Below, one piece after another: positions 7,686 to 17,761 of a stretch of 64,000 bases of DNA (position 1 is the first letter of the stretch; every line of letters begins with the position of its first letter). A program made the position numbers and the translations under genes. Origin of the DNA: an uncultured Clostridium sp. (GTDB lineage: Bacteria; Bacillota; Clostridia; Lachnospirales; Lachnospiraceae); the NCBI GenBank assembly GCA_934438135.1, contig CAKSBP010000009.1, positions 22,122 to 86,121 of the forward strand, read 5' to 3'. A model generated the notes under the pieces. It ran no database searches, was not told the DNA's origin, and saw only the letters and a list, made by a program, of their open reading frames with translations.

Positions 7686-9380
7686 ATGGAGTATGTAATA
7701 GCAGTGGTCGTAATTATAATGATACTTGGAACGAAAGTATTCTATGATACGAAGCGTATGAAGGAAGAAACCATTGCTTTATTAAAGCAGCGATGGGGGA
7801 AAGTCCCAGAATGTGATTATACCGATGATAAATATCAGGAGATAAAAAAGTATTATCAGACCAGTGTGCGAAAAGATACGGATATTGATGAAACGACTTG
7901 GAATGATATGGATATGGATACAGTGTATGAAAGGATAAATAATACATCTTCTTCTATTGGTGAAGAATACCTGTATGCTCTGCTGCATCGCCTGGAATAC
8001 GATATAGGAGAATTAAAAAACAGAGACCGTCTGATTCGAATTTTTCAGGAACAGGAAGAAGACAGGATAAAGCTGCAGTGTGCACTCTCTTATCTGGGGA
8101 AACTTAGAGGACTGTCATTTTATAAAAACTTTGGAAGCATGACGGAAGTAAAAACAAATCCCGTAAAGCATCTGTTAATGGGGATTGGTTTTCTTGCATC
8201 TATTATAGCAATGATGATATCTTATATTACCTCATGGCACCTGGGAATTTTTGTGATTCTCTTTCTGGCAGTACTTGCAAATAATGTAATTCAGTACTAT
8301 CGAAGAAAGGCACAGATTGAGAAATATTATTATGTGTTATCGTATGTATTAAAGCTTTTATTCAGTGTGGAAAAATTATCGGAGCTTGATATTCCTGCTT
8401 TAGAAGATTATCAGAACCACTTTAAACAGGTGACTGAGGAATTTAGGACATTTCGGAAAAGAGCAAAGTTTGTGACCGGCGGAAACAATATGTCGGGAAG
8501 TCTTTTGGATGTGATTATGGATTATATCCGCATGCTTTTCCATGTGGATTTATATATGTTTGATAAAATGATAAATCAGTTAATTCATGCATCGAAAACA
8601 GTACAGTCTTTATATGAAGATATTGGATATTTGGATAGTATGGTTGCAGTGGCGTCTTTTCGTACTATGTTACAGGGGGATTACTGCACGCCTGTATTCC
8701 TGGATAGAAGAAAACCCGCGCTTTATGCCAAAGGAATGTATCATCCACTAATTACAGACCCTGTGAAAAATACCATTTCTGAGGACAGATGTGTACTAAT
8801 TACCGGTTCCAATGCATCTGGTAAATCCACTTTTATTAAGACAACGGCAATGAATGCGATTCTGGCACAGACTATTTATACCTGTCTGTGTGAAAGTTAT
8901 GAGGCAACCTTTTTCCAGATTTATTCGTCTATGGCATTGACGGACAATCTGATGGGAAAAGAGAGTTATTATATAGTAGAAATTAAGTCCCTAAAGAGAA
9001 TTTTGGATCGTACACAAAATGGTCCATTTGTGTTATGCTTTGTAGACGAAGTTTTAAGAGGAACGAATACATTAGAGAGAATTGCGGCATCGTCCCAGAT
9101 TCTAAAGACACTTGCAAAGCGGAATGTGCTTTGCTTTGCGGCAACTCATGATATAGAACTTACGTATATCCTAGAACGGTATTATCAAAATTATCATTTT
9201 CAGGAAGAAATTGCAGAAAATAAAGTTATCTTTAACTATCAGTTAAAGTCCGGCCGGGCACAGTCCCGTAATGCTATTAAATTGTTAAAGATGATTGGCT
9301 ATCCGGATGAGATTACAGAAGAGGCTTCAAAGGAGGCGAATTGTTTTCTGTCAGAAGGAGTCTGGCAGGTACAGAAGTAA
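7686..9380 (+). CDS. Membrane-anchored MutS-family ATPase
   Basis: A 564-residue protein with a C-terminal MutS domain V ATPase: Walker A GSNASGKS at residues 374-381, a Walker B-like LCFVDEVLRGTNT, and an ATHD switch. The N-terminus has a transmembrane helix (about residues 3-18), and a second hydrophobic region covers about residues 161-203. It lacks the mismatch-recognition domain I of MutS and the Smr domain of MutS2. This layout is seen in a poorly characterised MutS-like subfamily; the true substrate is unknown, and membrane anchoring argues against a standard mismatch-repair role. The start follows AGGTGG by 7 bases. It is followed within 31 bases by rnhA. Confidence 0.82.
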   Translation: MEYVIAVVVIIMILGTKVFYDTKRMKEETIALLKQRWGKVPECDYTDDKYQEIKKYYQTSVRKDTDIDETTWNDMDMDTVYERINNTSSSIGEEYLYALLHRLEYDIGELKNRDRLIRIFQEQEEDRIKLQCALSYLGKLRGLSFYKNFGSMTEVKTNPVKHLLMGIGFLASIIAMMISYITSWHLGIFVILFLAVLANNVIQYYRRKAQIEKYYYVLSYVLKLLFSVEKLSELDIPALEDYQNHFKQVTEEFRTFRKRAKFVTGGNNMSGSLLDVIMDYIRMLFHVDLYMFDKMINQLIHASKTVQSLYEDIGYLDSMVAVASFRTMLQGDYCTPVFLDRRKPALYAKGMYHPLITDPVKNTISEDRCVLITGSNASGKSTFIKTTAMNAILAQTIYTCLCESYEATFFQIYSSMALTDNLMGKESYYIVEIKSLKRILDRTQNGPFVLCFVDEVLRGTNTLERIAASSQILKTLAKRNVLCFAATHDIELTYILERYYQNYHFQEEIAENKVIFNYQLKSGRAQSRNAIKLLKMIGYPDEITEEASKEANCFLSEGVWQVQK

Positions 9381-9410
9381 GAAGCGTTTTAGAAAGACAG
9401 GAGAATGAAA

Positions 9411-9890
9411 ATGGAAGTATTTATGTATACAGATGGTGCAGCCAGAGGGAACCCAGATGGTCCTGGTGGATATGGCACGATTTTAATCGCAGTAGATGGA
9501 AAAGGAGAAAAACATATCCGGGAATATTCTCAAGGATATGTAAAGACAACTAATAATCGCATGGAATTAATGGCCGTAATTATTGGAATGGAAGCACTGA
9601 ACCGTCCTTGTAAGGTGCAGCTTTATTCGGATTCCCAGTATGTGATTAAAGCTTTTACGGACAATTGGATCCAAGGATGGATAAAACGTGGCTGGAAGAA
9701 CAGTAAAAGAGAGCCTGTAAAAAACATTGATTTATGGAAACGTCTTATAAAGGCAGTAGAACCACATCAGGTGGAATTTCACTGGGTAAAGGGACATAAT
9801 GGACACGAGATGAACGAACGATGTGATTTGCTTGCAACAACGGCAGCAGATGGTGATGATTTAATAGAAGATACAGTATTAGATTACTAG
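9411..9890 (+). CDS. rnhA: Ribonuclease HI
   Basis: RNase HI cuts the RNA strand of RNA-DNA hybrids (R-loops, Okazaki primers). The 159-residue protein shows the full set of metal-binding carboxylates: Asp in YTDGAARGNP, Glu in NNRMEL, Asp in YSDSQYV and a final Asp in NERCDLLA. The basic-protrusion region WIKRGWKNSKREPVKN is also present. Two starts are possible, 9405 and 9411; AGGAG ends only one base before the first but seven before the second, so 9411 is preferred. mutS follows 28 bases later. Confidence 0.95.
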   Translation: MEVFMYTDGAARGNPDGPGGYGTILIAVDGKGEKHIREYSQGYVKTTNNRMELMAVIIGMEALNRPCKVQLYSDSQYVIKAFTDNWIQGWIKRGWKNSKREPVKNIDLWKRLIKAVEPHQVEFHWVKGHNGHEMNERCDLLATTAADGDDLIEDTVLDY

Positions 9891-9918
9891 GCTGGTTTAG
9901 ATACGGAGGATAGATAGT

Positions 9919-12588
9919 ATGGCAAAAGTAACACCAATGATGCAGAAATATCTTGAGACAAAGGAAGAATACAAAGACTGCATCTTGTTTTATCGGTTGG
10001 GCGATTTTTATGAAATGTTTTTTGAAGATGCGCTGACTTGTTCCAAAGAACTGGAAATTACATTGACGGGAAAGAGCTGTGGGCTGGAAGAACGTGCACC
10101 AATGTGTGGAATTCCTTATCATGCAGTAGAAGGATATCTGTCAAAGCTTATCAGCAAAGGATATAAAGTTGCGATTTGTGAGCAGGTAGAAGATCCGAAA
10201 GCGGCAAAAGGACTTGTAAAGCGCGAGGTTGTCCGTATTGTAACTCCTGGTACCAATATTAATACCCAGTCGCTGGATGAATCGAAAAATAATTATCTGA
10301 TGGGAATTGTCTACATTGATAATTATTTTGGAATCGCCATTGTAGATGTTACAACAGGTGACTTCCTGGTGACAGAAGTGGATACCCAGAGAAAACTTCT
10401 GGATGAAATCAATAAGTTTATGCCATCGGAAATTATCTGCAGTGATTCCTTCCTTATGTCAGGCGTAGATTTAGAGGACTTAAGAAACCGTTTAAATATT
10501 TCCGTTTCTTCTTTGGAAGCCTGGTATTTTGATGAAGAATTATGCAGCCGAAGTCTAATGGAACATTTCAAAGTGAAGAGTCTTCAGGGACTTGGACTGG
10601 CAGATTTTAATGTAGGTATGGTTGCGGCAGGCGGTGTTATGCAGTATCTGACAGAGACACAGAAAAATTCCCTGGAACATTTAACAACTATTACGCCATA
10701 CGTAACCAGTAAATATATGCTGTTAGACAGTTCTACCAGAAGAAACTTAGAAATTGTGGAAACCTTACGTGAGAAGCAGAAACGTGGTTCTTTACTGTGG
10801 GTATTAGATAAAACAAAAACAGCAATGGGAGCTAGATTATTAAGAAGCTTTATTGAACAGCCTCTTGTCGACGAACAGGAAATCAATGACCGACTGGATG
10901 CAGTAGAAGAACTTTATAATGATATGATTGTGCGAGAAGAATTGCGGGAATATTTAAATCCAATTTACGATTTAGAACGTCTTATGGGGAAAATTGCATA
11001 TCAGTCAGCCAATCCAAGAGATTTACTTGCATTTCGAAATTCCTTATCCATGCTTCCGCCAATCAAACAGCTTTTGGAAGATGTAAAGACACCATTATTA
11101 AAACGTATGAATCAGGATTTAGATACTTTGGAAGACGTCTGTAAGCTGGTAGAGGATGCGATAATAGAAGAACCTCCAATTCAGGTAAAGGAAGGCGGCA
11201 TCATTAAAGAAGGCTATAACGAAGAGGTGGACAGGCTTCGAAAAGCAAAGACCGAAGGAAAGACCTGGCTTGCAGAATTAGAGGCAAAGGAAAAAGAGCA
11301 GACAGGAATTAAAAACCTTCGCGTCAAATACAACAAAGTATTTGGCTACTATTTAGAAGTAACCAATTCATATAAAGACATGGTACCAGATAATTGGACA
11401 AGAAAACAGACTCTTACCAATGCAGAACGTTATACGACACCAGAATTGAAAGAGCTGGAAGATGTCATTCTTGGTGCAGAAGATAAACTGTTTGCATTAG
11501 AATATTCTCTTTTTGCAGGGATTAGAGATTCTATCGGAGAACAGGTGAAACGAATACAAAGTACAGCAAAGGCAGTTGCAGGTCTTGATGTCATTGCATC
11601 TTTGGCAACGACTGCATCTCAGAATAATTATGTGAAGCCGCAGATGAACAAAAAAGGAATTATTGATATTAAGAACGGACGCCATCCAGTTGTTGAAAAA
11701 GTGCTTTCCAACGATTCTTTTGTGAGCAATGACACGTATCTGGATAACCAGGCAAAACGAATTTCCATTATTACGGGACCGAATATGGCAGGTAAATCTA
11801 CTTATATGAGACAGACTGCCCTGATTGTATTGATGGCACAGATTGGTTCTTTTGTTCCAGCCCAAAGTGCACAGATTGGCATTGTGGACCGAATCTTTAC
11901 CAGAGTAGGGGCATCAGATGATCTTGCCAGTGGACAAAGTACTTTCATGGTGGAAATGACAGAAGTTGCAAATATTTTAAGGAATGCAACAAAAGACAGT
12001 CTTTTGATACTGGATGAAATCGGCCGTGGAACCAGTACATTTGACGGACTTAGCATTGCATGGGCAGTAGTAGAGCATATTGCCAATCCAAGAACCCTTG
12101 GAGCGAAAACATTATTTGCGACTCACTATCATGAACTGACAGAATTAGAAGGCAAATTAGATGGTGTGAATAACTACTGCATTGCAGTAAAAGAACAGGG
12201 AGAAAATATCGTATTCCTTCGTAAAATTGTAACAGGTGGTGCGGATAAGAGCTATGGTATTCAGGTTGCAAAACTTGCCGGCATTCCAAATGAGGTATTG
12301 CGCCGTGCCAGTGAAATTGCAGAACAGCTGAACAATGAAAATATTACAGGGAATGCAAAAGCCATTGCAGAAAGTCATGTTTCACAGAAAAAGAAACCTT
12401 CGCATTCCAAGGAGATTGAAGGTCAGATGTCTCTCTTTATGATGCCGGAGACATTAGCAGGTGCTCAGGAAAGTGAGCTGAATAAAGAAGTGCTGAAAGA
12501 AATTAAAGATGCAGATTTAGGAAATACAACGCCGATAGAAGCGTTGAATCTTTTGTATCAGCTGCAGAAAAAAATGAAACAGCAGTAG
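9919..12588 (+). CDS. mutS: DNA mismatch repair protein MutS
   Basis: MutS recognises base mismatches and small loops and, with ATP, recruits MutL. The 889-residue protein starts with the mismatch-reading motif GDFYEMF (Phe30-x-Glu32). Connector, lever and clamp domains follow, then the ABC-type ATPase with Walker A GPNMAGKS at residues 620-627, LLILDEIGRGTSTFDG and ATHYHEL. The C-terminal tail (about 790-889) is helical and charged, as in other Firmicutes MutS. It is directly followed by mutL (45 bases), so the repair pair forms an operon. Confidence 0.98.
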   Translation: MAKVTPMMQKYLETKEEYKDCILFYRLGDFYEMFFEDALTCSKELEITLTGKSCGLEERAPMCGIPYHAVEGYLSKLISKGYKVAICEQVEDPKAAKGLVKREVVRIVTPGTNINTQSLDESKNNYLMGIVYIDNYFGIAIVDVTTGDFLVTEVDTQRKLLDEINKFMPSEIICSDSFLMSGVDLEDLRNRLNISVSSLEAWYFDEELCSRSLMEHFKVKSLQGLGLADFNVGMVAAGGVMQYLTETQKNSLEHLTTITPYVTSKYMLLDSSTRRNLEIVETLREKQKRGSLLWVLDKTKTAMGARLLRSFIEQPLVDEQEINDRLDAVEELYNDMIVREELREYLNPIYDLERLMGKIAYQSANPRDLLAFRNSLSMLPPIKQLLEDVKTPLLKRMNQDLDTLEDVCKLVEDAIIEEPPIQVKEGGIIKEGYNEEVDRLRKAKTEGKTWLAELEAKEKEQTGIKNLRVKYNKVFGYYLEVTNSYKDMVPDNWTRKQTLTNAERYTTPELKELEDVILGAEDKLFALEYSLFAGIRDSIGEQVKRIQSTAKAVAGLDVIASLATTASQNNYVKPQMNKKGIIDIKNGRHPVVEKVLSNDSFVSNDTYLDNQAKRISIITGPNMAGKSTYMRQTALIVLMAQIGSFVPAQSAQIGIVDRIFTRVGASDDLASGQSTFMVEMTEVANILRNATKDSLLILDEIGRGTSTFDGLSIAWAVVEHIANPRTLGAKTLFATHYHELTELEGKLDGVNNYCIAVKEQGENIVFLRKIVTGGADKSYGIQVAKLAGIPNEVLRRASEIAEQLNNENITGNAKAIAESHVSQKKKPSHSKEIEGQMSLFMMPETLAGAQESELNKEVLKEIKDADLGNTTPIEALNLLYQLQKKMKQQ

Positions 12589-12633
12589 AATTACAGGTGA
12601 AACAGCCTGATAAAACAGAGCAGGAGGCAGAGT

Positions 12634-14607
12634 ATGGCAAAAATCATGTTACTGGATCAGAGCACCATCAATAAAATCGCAGCAGGAGAAGTGGTTGAGC
12701 GGCCAAGTGCGGTTGTAAAAGAGCTGGTTGAGAATTCCATTGATTCTGGAGCCAATGCTGTCACCGTGGAGATAAAAGATGGCGGTACCAGCTTGATTCG
12801 TATTACCGACAATGGCTGTGGAATTGAAAAGGAACAGATTGCCGCTGCATTTGAGCGGCATGCAACCAGTAAAATCCGTTCCGTAGAAGATCTCTTGATG
12901 GTGTCAAGCCTTGGATTTCGAGGAGAAGCACTTGCCAGTGTGGCAGCAGTTTCCAAGGTGGAAGTAATTACAAAGACACCGGAAGAACTAACTGGTATCC
13001 GTTATATCATAGAAGGTGGAAATGAGAAAAGCACCGAGGAAATTGGATGCCCGGAAGGAACCACCTTTTTGGTTCGGAATCTGTTCTTTAATACACCAGC
13101 ACGAAAGAAATTTTTAAAATCCAATACAACAGAGGCGGGATATATCAGCAGTCTGTTAGAACGGCTTTGTGTATCTCATCCTAACATTTCTTTTAAATTT
13201 ATTAATAATGGACAGATGAAGCTTCATACAACTGGAAATGGAAATATGAAAGACATTCTGTACCAGCTATACGGAAAAGAAATTACAAGGGAACTGATTC
13301 CAGTGGAGAAGGATGAAGGCGTGGTTTCCATTACTGGTTTTATTGCAAATCCAGTGGTATCCCGAGCCAATAAAAATTATATGAATTACTTTGTTAATGG
13401 AAGATATGTAAAAAGTTCAGTCATTCATAAAGCAATTGAAGAGGCTTATAAACCATATTCTATGACCCATCGCTACCCATTTACTTCTTTATTATTAGAG
13501 ATTGCACCGGAGTGGATTGATGTCAATGTTCATCCGACGAAAATGGAAGTCCGTTTCCATGATAGTCAAGTAATTTATGAACTGGTTTATGCAGCACTCA
13601 GAGAAGTTTTAGCACAGAAAGAATTAATTCCAGATGTTGGAATTGACGGGGAAATGGAAAAACCAGAAGAAAAATCGAAAGAAATTTCTGAAAATGTACC
13701 AGAACCATTTGAAAAAAAAAGACTTGTTCATTATAATAATTCATCGGGGCAGATGCCTAATGTGGTACGAGAGGATTATGGTGGAATCCGGCGATTTACG
13801 GAGCCGGTAAAATCCTTTGAGAAATACGGTGTTCCAAAGGATACGGATTTATGCCCGGAAATACCTAATGAACCTATGGCGGCAGGGAAAGCTGGAAATA
13901 AACATGATATGATATCGGAAGTAGAAAGCGGAAATGAAATGAATGTTAAACGGGATGTTTTTCAGAATGTGGAAGAAAAGCCTGTTCAGCTGGAACTGTT
14001 TCATGATACGCTGTTGTCTCGGCAGAGCCGGAAGAAACACCGAATCATCGGTCAGGTTTTTAAGACATACTGGATTATTGAATTCGAGGATAAAATGTAT
14101 CTGATTGATCAGCATGCAGCCCATGAGAAAGTTCTATATGAAAGGAATTTAAAGAAGATTCAGGAAAAACCGGGAGATTCCCAGCTGTTAAATCCACCGA
14201 TTATTGTTTCGCTCGCTATGAATGAAGAGGCAGTATTAAAAGAATATCAGGACAAGTTCAAACAGATTGGATTTGAAATCGAACCCTTTGGGGGCAAAGA
14301 ATATGCAATTTATGGAGTGCCTGCGGATATGCTTGGATTGGCGGAAAAAGATATCTTTCTGGAAATGCTGGATTCTTTGATGGAGGAGAAAAGTGATTCT
14401 CCCATTGAGATGGTGTTGGAAAAAGCGGCATCCATGTCCTGTAAAGCAGCAGTAAAAGGTAATCAGGAACTGTCTTTTGCAGAAGCAGAAGCGTTGATAG
14501 ATGACCTTCTGACCTTGGAAAATCCATATAACTGTCCACATGGAAGACCAGTTATTGTTTCCATGTCTAAGTATGAAATTGAAAAGAAATTTAAACGTAT
14601 TGTATAA
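12634..14607 (+). CDS. mutL: DNA mismatch repair endonuclease MutL
   Basis: MutL couples mismatch recognition to strand nicking. The N-terminal GHKL ATPase is clear (ELVENSIDSGA, DNGCGI, GFRGEALAS). After a variable linker (about residues 330-450), the C-terminal dimerisation domain carries the endonuclease motif DQHA(X)2E(X)4E at residues 492-503, plus CPHGRP near the end. The protein is therefore the nicking type found in organisms without MutH, rather than the E. coli type. It has 657 residues and a GGAGG site before the start. miaA follows, in the common mutS-mutL-miaA order. Confidence 0.98.
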   Translation: MAKIMLLDQSTINKIAAGEVVERPSAVVKELVENSIDSGANAVTVEIKDGGTSLIRITDNGCGIEKEQIAAAFERHATSKIRSVEDLLMVSSLGFRGEALASVAAVSKVEVITKTPEELTGIRYIIEGGNEKSTEEIGCPEGTTFLVRNLFFNTPARKKFLKSNTTEAGYISSLLERLCVSHPNISFKFINNGQMKLHTTGNGNMKDILYQLYGKEITRELIPVEKDEGVVSITGFIANPVVSRANKNYMNYFVNGRYVKSSVIHKAIEEAYKPYSMTHRYPFTSLLLEIAPEWIDVNVHPTKMEVRFHDSQVIYELVYAALREVLAQKELIPDVGIDGEMEKPEEKSKEISENVPEPFEKKRLVHYNNSSGQMPNVVREDYGGIRRFTEPVKSFEKYGVPKDTDLCPEIPNEPMAAGKAGNKHDMISEVESGNEMNVKRDVFQNVEEKPVQLELFHDTLLSRQSRKKHRIIGQVFKTYWIIEFEDKMYLIDQHAAHEKVLYERNLKKIQEKPGDSQLLNPPIIVSLAMNEEAVLKEYQDKFKQIGFEIEPFGGKEYAIYGVPADMLGLAEKDIFLEMLDSLMEEKSDSPIEMVLEKAASMSCKAAVKGNQELSFAEAEALIDDLLTLENPYNCPHGRPVIVSMSKYEIEKKFKRIV

Positions 14608-14621
14608 GAAAAGAGATGTGT

Positions 14622-15545
14622 ATGAAAAAACCGTTAATTATTTTAACTGGTCCCACTGCAGTAGGAAAGACAGAGTTATCCATTAAACTTGCAAAGAAAA
14701 TCGGAGGAGAGATTATTTCTGCCGATTCCATGCAGGTATATAAGCAGATGGATATTGGAACGGCAAAAGTCATGCCAGAGGAAATGCAGGGAGTAAAACA
14801 TTTCCTAATTGATGAATTTGAACCAGATGAAGATTTTTATGCGAAAAAATATATGGAAGAAATATATGCAGCAGGAAAAATACCGATAATAGCTGGTGGA
14901 ACTGGATTTTATATTCAGGCACTGCTGTATGACATAGATTTTGAAGACAACGATGCAGACTATTCTTACCGCAGGTCTTTGGAACAGATGGCAGAAGAAA
15001 AAGGAGCAGCTGTGCTGCATGAAATGCTTCAGAAGGTAGATCCAAAATCCGCAGAAACCATTCATGAAAATAATGTGAAGAGGGTTATTCGTGCCTTAGA
15101 GTATTTTGAAAAGACAAAGCGTCCGATTTCGGAACATAACGAAAGCCAGAGACAAAATGAGTCCCCTTATAATTTTGCATATTTTGTTCTGACCGATGAA
15201 CGTAAGGTGTTATATAACCGAATAAATCTTCGAGTTGATAAAATGATGGAACAGGGACTGCTGGAAGAAGTTAAAGCATTAAAAGAAAAAGGCTGTCATA
15301 AAGAAATGGTTTCCATGCAGGGTATCGGTTACAAAGAAATGCTGGATTATCTCGATGGAATTTACAATTATGAAGATGCCGTAGATTTACTAAAGAAAGA
15401 TACCCGCCATTTTGCAAAACGACAGCTTACCTGGTTCCGCCGGGAAAAAGAAGTTATCTGGCTGGATAAAAGTCTGTATGAACGAAATGACGAACGTATA
15501 TTGGAAAAGATGTCTAAGGAGCTTACAAAGAGAGGCATCTGTTAG
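14622..15545 (+). CDS. miaA: tRNA dimethylallyltransferase MiaA
   Basis: MiaA adds a dimethylallyl group to N6 of A37 in tRNAs reading UNN codons. The 307-residue protein has the P-loop GPTAVGKT at residues 10-17, then SADSMQVYKQMDIGTAK, GGTGFYIQALLY and a C-terminal QLTWFRRE, all family hallmarks. The frame opens at 14616 (an ATG two codons earlier). Neither start has a strong ribosome binding site; 14622 gives a GAG at reasonable spacing and a typical N-terminus. It lies 14 bases after mutL, so it is in the same operon. Confidence 0.95.
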   Translation: MKKPLIILTGPTAVGKTELSIKLAKKIGGEIISADSMQVYKQMDIGTAKVMPEEMQGVKHFLIDEFEPDEDFYAKKYMEEIYAAGKIPIIAGGTGFYIQALLYDIDFEDNDADYSYRRSLEQMAEEKGAAVLHEMLQKVDPKSAETIHENNVKRVIRALEYFEKTKRPISEHNESQRQNESPYNFAYFVLTDERKVLYNRINLRVDKMMEQGLLEEVKALKEKGCHKEMVSMQGIGYKEMLDYLDGIYNYEDAVDLLKKDTRHFAKRQLTWFRREKEVIWLDKSLYERNDERILEKMSKELTKRGIC

Positions 15546-15557
15546 GAGGAAAATACA

Positions 15558-16865
15558 ATGGATACATTACAGTCGATGTATGAAAACATGACGATCAGCA
15601 AGGAGGTCTATCAGTTTGGGACAGAGGTTGAAGCGTCTTTAAAAGAACGTTTTGCACAAATCGATGAAACTGCAGAATTTAACCAGCTGAAAGTACTAAA
15701 GGCAATGCAGAAAAACAAATTGTCTGATATCCACTTTGCTGCAACAACTGGGTATGGCTACAATGATTTAGGCCGTGAAACACTGGAAAGTGTATATGCG
15801 GATGTTTTTGAAGCAGAATCGGCACTTGTCCGTCCACAGATTACCTGTGGAACCCATGCACTTACCCTTGCATTATCTGCAAATTTAAGACCTGGGGATG
15901 AACTGTTATCACCAGTTGGAAAACCATACGATACGCTGGAAGGCGTGATTGGTATTAAAAATGATGAAAATGGAAAGCCGCCAATGGGCTCCTTGAAAGA
16001 ATATGGAATCTCCTACCGACAGGTGGATTTACTGGAGGATGGTGGATTTGACTATGAAGGAATTAAAAAATCCATCAATGAAAAGACAAAACTGGTAACC
16101 ATTCAGCGTTCGAAAGGATATCAAACTAGACCAACTCTTTCTGTGGAAAAAATTGGAGAACTGATTCGCTTTATTAAAGGAATCAAACCAGATGTGATTT
16201 GCATGGTAGATAACTGTTATGGTGAATTTGTTGAAAAAATAGAACCAACTCAGGTAGGTGCAGATATGTGCGTAGGCTCTCTGATTAAAAACCCGGGCGG
16301 TGGACTTGCAGCAACCGGTGGTTATATTGTCGGGAAGGAAGAGTGCATTGAACAGTGTGCATTCCGTCTGACAGCACCTGGACTTGGAAAAGAAGTCGGA
16401 GCAACACTTGGTATTAACCAGCAGATGTTTCAGGGACTTTTCCTTGCACCAACCGTTACTGCTGGGGCACTAAAAGGAGCTATTTTTGCAGCAAATGTGT
16501 ATGAAAGACTTGGATTTTCTGTTATTCCAAATGGAACCGAACCTCGTTATGACATTATACAGGCTGTGACATTAGGTTCTGCCGAAGCAATGATTGCTTT
16601 CTGTCATGGAATTCAGCAGGCAGCACCGGTTGACAGCTTTGTTGTTCCAGAACCATGGGCAATGCCAGGATATCATTCCGATGTAATTATGGCAGCGGGT
16701 GCATTCGTTCAAGGTTCTTCCATTGAATTAAGTGCAGATGGTCCAATTGAAGCTCCATATGCAGTATATTTTCAGGGAGGTCTTACCTGGTATCATGCAA
16801 AGACAGGAATTTTAATGTCTTTACAGAGACTGGCAGATAGCAGATTAGTAACTATCCCTAAATAA
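15558..16865 (+). CDS. PLP-dependent methionine gamma-lyase/aluminium-resistance family protein (YnbB-like)
   Basis: A fold-type I PLP enzyme of 435 residues, in the family annotated as aluminium resistance protein or cystathionine beta-lyase-like (Bacillus YnbB). Visible hallmarks are FAATTGYGYNDLGR near the start, PQITCGTHAL, DNCYGEFVE with the PLP-contacting Asp, and the probable Schiff-base lysine in GSLIKNPGGG. The real substrate of this subfamily is not established. It follows miaA by 12 bases with a TAGGAGG site, as in many Firmicutes where ynbB is near mutL-miaA-hfq. There is no hfq here. Confidence 0.9.
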   Translation: MDTLQSMYENMTISKEVYQFGTEVEASLKERFAQIDETAEFNQLKVLKAMQKNKLSDIHFAATTGYGYNDLGRETLESVYADVFEAESALVRPQITCGTHALTLALSANLRPGDELLSPVGKPYDTLEGVIGIKNDENGKPPMGSLKEYGISYRQVDLLEDGGFDYEGIKKSINEKTKLVTIQRSKGYQTRPTLSVEKIGELIRFIKGIKPDVICMVDNCYGEFVEKIEPTQVGADMCVGSLIKNPGGGLAATGGYIVGKEECIEQCAFRLTAPGLGKEVGATLGINQQMFQGLFLAPTVTAGALKGAIFAANVYERLGFSVIPNGTEPRYDIIQAVTLGSAEAMIAFCHGIQQAAPVDSFVVPEPWAMPGYHSDVIMAAGAFVQGSSIELSADGPIEAPYAVYFQGGLTWYHAKTGILMSLQRLADSRLVTIPK

Positions 16866-16941
16866 AGATAAGACAGGAAAACAGACAATGTGGGATTTTC
16901 CGAACGTATGTGTCAAAAAAGCATATAAAAAATTGCCTGTG

Positions 16942-16976
16942 AGGTTGTATACAAACCTTTTTACTTGTGTTAAAAT
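16942..16976 (+). promoter_or_regulatory. Possible operator palindrome and extended -10 promoter upstream of radC
   Basis: The 10-bp palindrome TTGTATACAA (16945-16954) resembles FadR-type GntR operators. It sits where a -35 box would be for the extended -10 element TGTTAAAAT (16968-16976). The same bases can form a short AGGTT/AACCT hairpin before five T, so a weak terminator is the alternative reading. Confidence 0.35.
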
Positions 16977-17027
16977 AAAAAACAAGGTTTTGATAGTGTA
17001 TGCTTTTAATAGGGGTAAGGAGAGTAT

Positions 17028-17726
17028 ATGCATGAAAAACACAGGAAGACCAAGGATTTACCGTTATCAGAACGACCTTATGAGAAATGTCTCAGCTATG
17101 GTGCTGGTATGCTGTCAGATGCAGAGCTGTTAGGCATTATATTACGGGTTGGGACCAAAAATCAGACAGCAGTGGAAGTTGCAAATTCTGTTCTTCTTCA
17201 TTCCGGATACGAGTCGGGACTGGTTGGATTATATTATGCCACGATAGAGGATTTAATGAGCATTCCAGGTATCGGGATGGTCAAGGCTGTCCAGTTAAAG
17301 TGTGTAGCAGAGCTGGCGGTCCGGATTGCAAAACAGGAAAGAAAGAAGATGGTGAAATTTCATCAGCCACGTTCGGTGGCGGACTATTATATGCAGGAGT
17401 TCCGGTTTAAAGAACAGGAGCAGGTTCTTCTGGTTATGCTGGATACAAAAGGAAGGCTGATTAAAGATGCACTGATTTCCAGCGGTACGGTAAATTTGTC
17501 GATTGTGGATCCAAGAGAAATTTTCACAATTTCATTTCAAAACCGCGCTGTACAGATTATACTGCTTCATAATCATCCAAGCGGGGATCCGACTCCTAGT
17601 AAACAAGATCTTCTGATTACCCAGCGGATAAAGGAAGCCGGGAGTTTAGTCGGTGTGGAACTTATAGATCATATTATTATTGGCGATAATCAATATATTA
17701 GTATGAGAGAAAAAAAACTGTTATAA
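17028..17726 (+). CDS. radC: RadC/JAB domain protein
   Basis: A 232-residue RadC-family protein: an N-terminal helix-hairpin-helix-like region (IPGIGMVKA at about residues 79-87) and a C-terminal JAB1/MPN metalloprotease-like domain with HNHPSGDPTPSKQD at residues 181-194, where the two His and final Asp are the metal ligands. Despite the name, a DNA repair role has not been confirmed for the family. In many Firmicutes it precedes mreB, as here (35-base gap). The start has GGTAAGGAG upstream. Confidence 0.95.
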   Translation: MHEKHRKTKDLPLSERPYEKCLSYGAGMLSDAELLGIILRVGTKNQTAVEVANSVLLHSGYESGLVGLYYATIEDLMSIPGIGMVKAVQLKCVAELAVRIAKQERKKMVKFHQPRSVADYYMQEFRFKEQEQVLLVMLDTKGRLIKDALISSGTVNLSIVDPREIFTISFQNRAVQIILLHNHPSGDPTPSKQDLLITQRIKEAGSLVGVELIDHIIIGDNQYISMREKKLL

Positions 17727-17761
17727 AACATAAGACGCAGCAGTCTTAGAAGGAGAAACTT

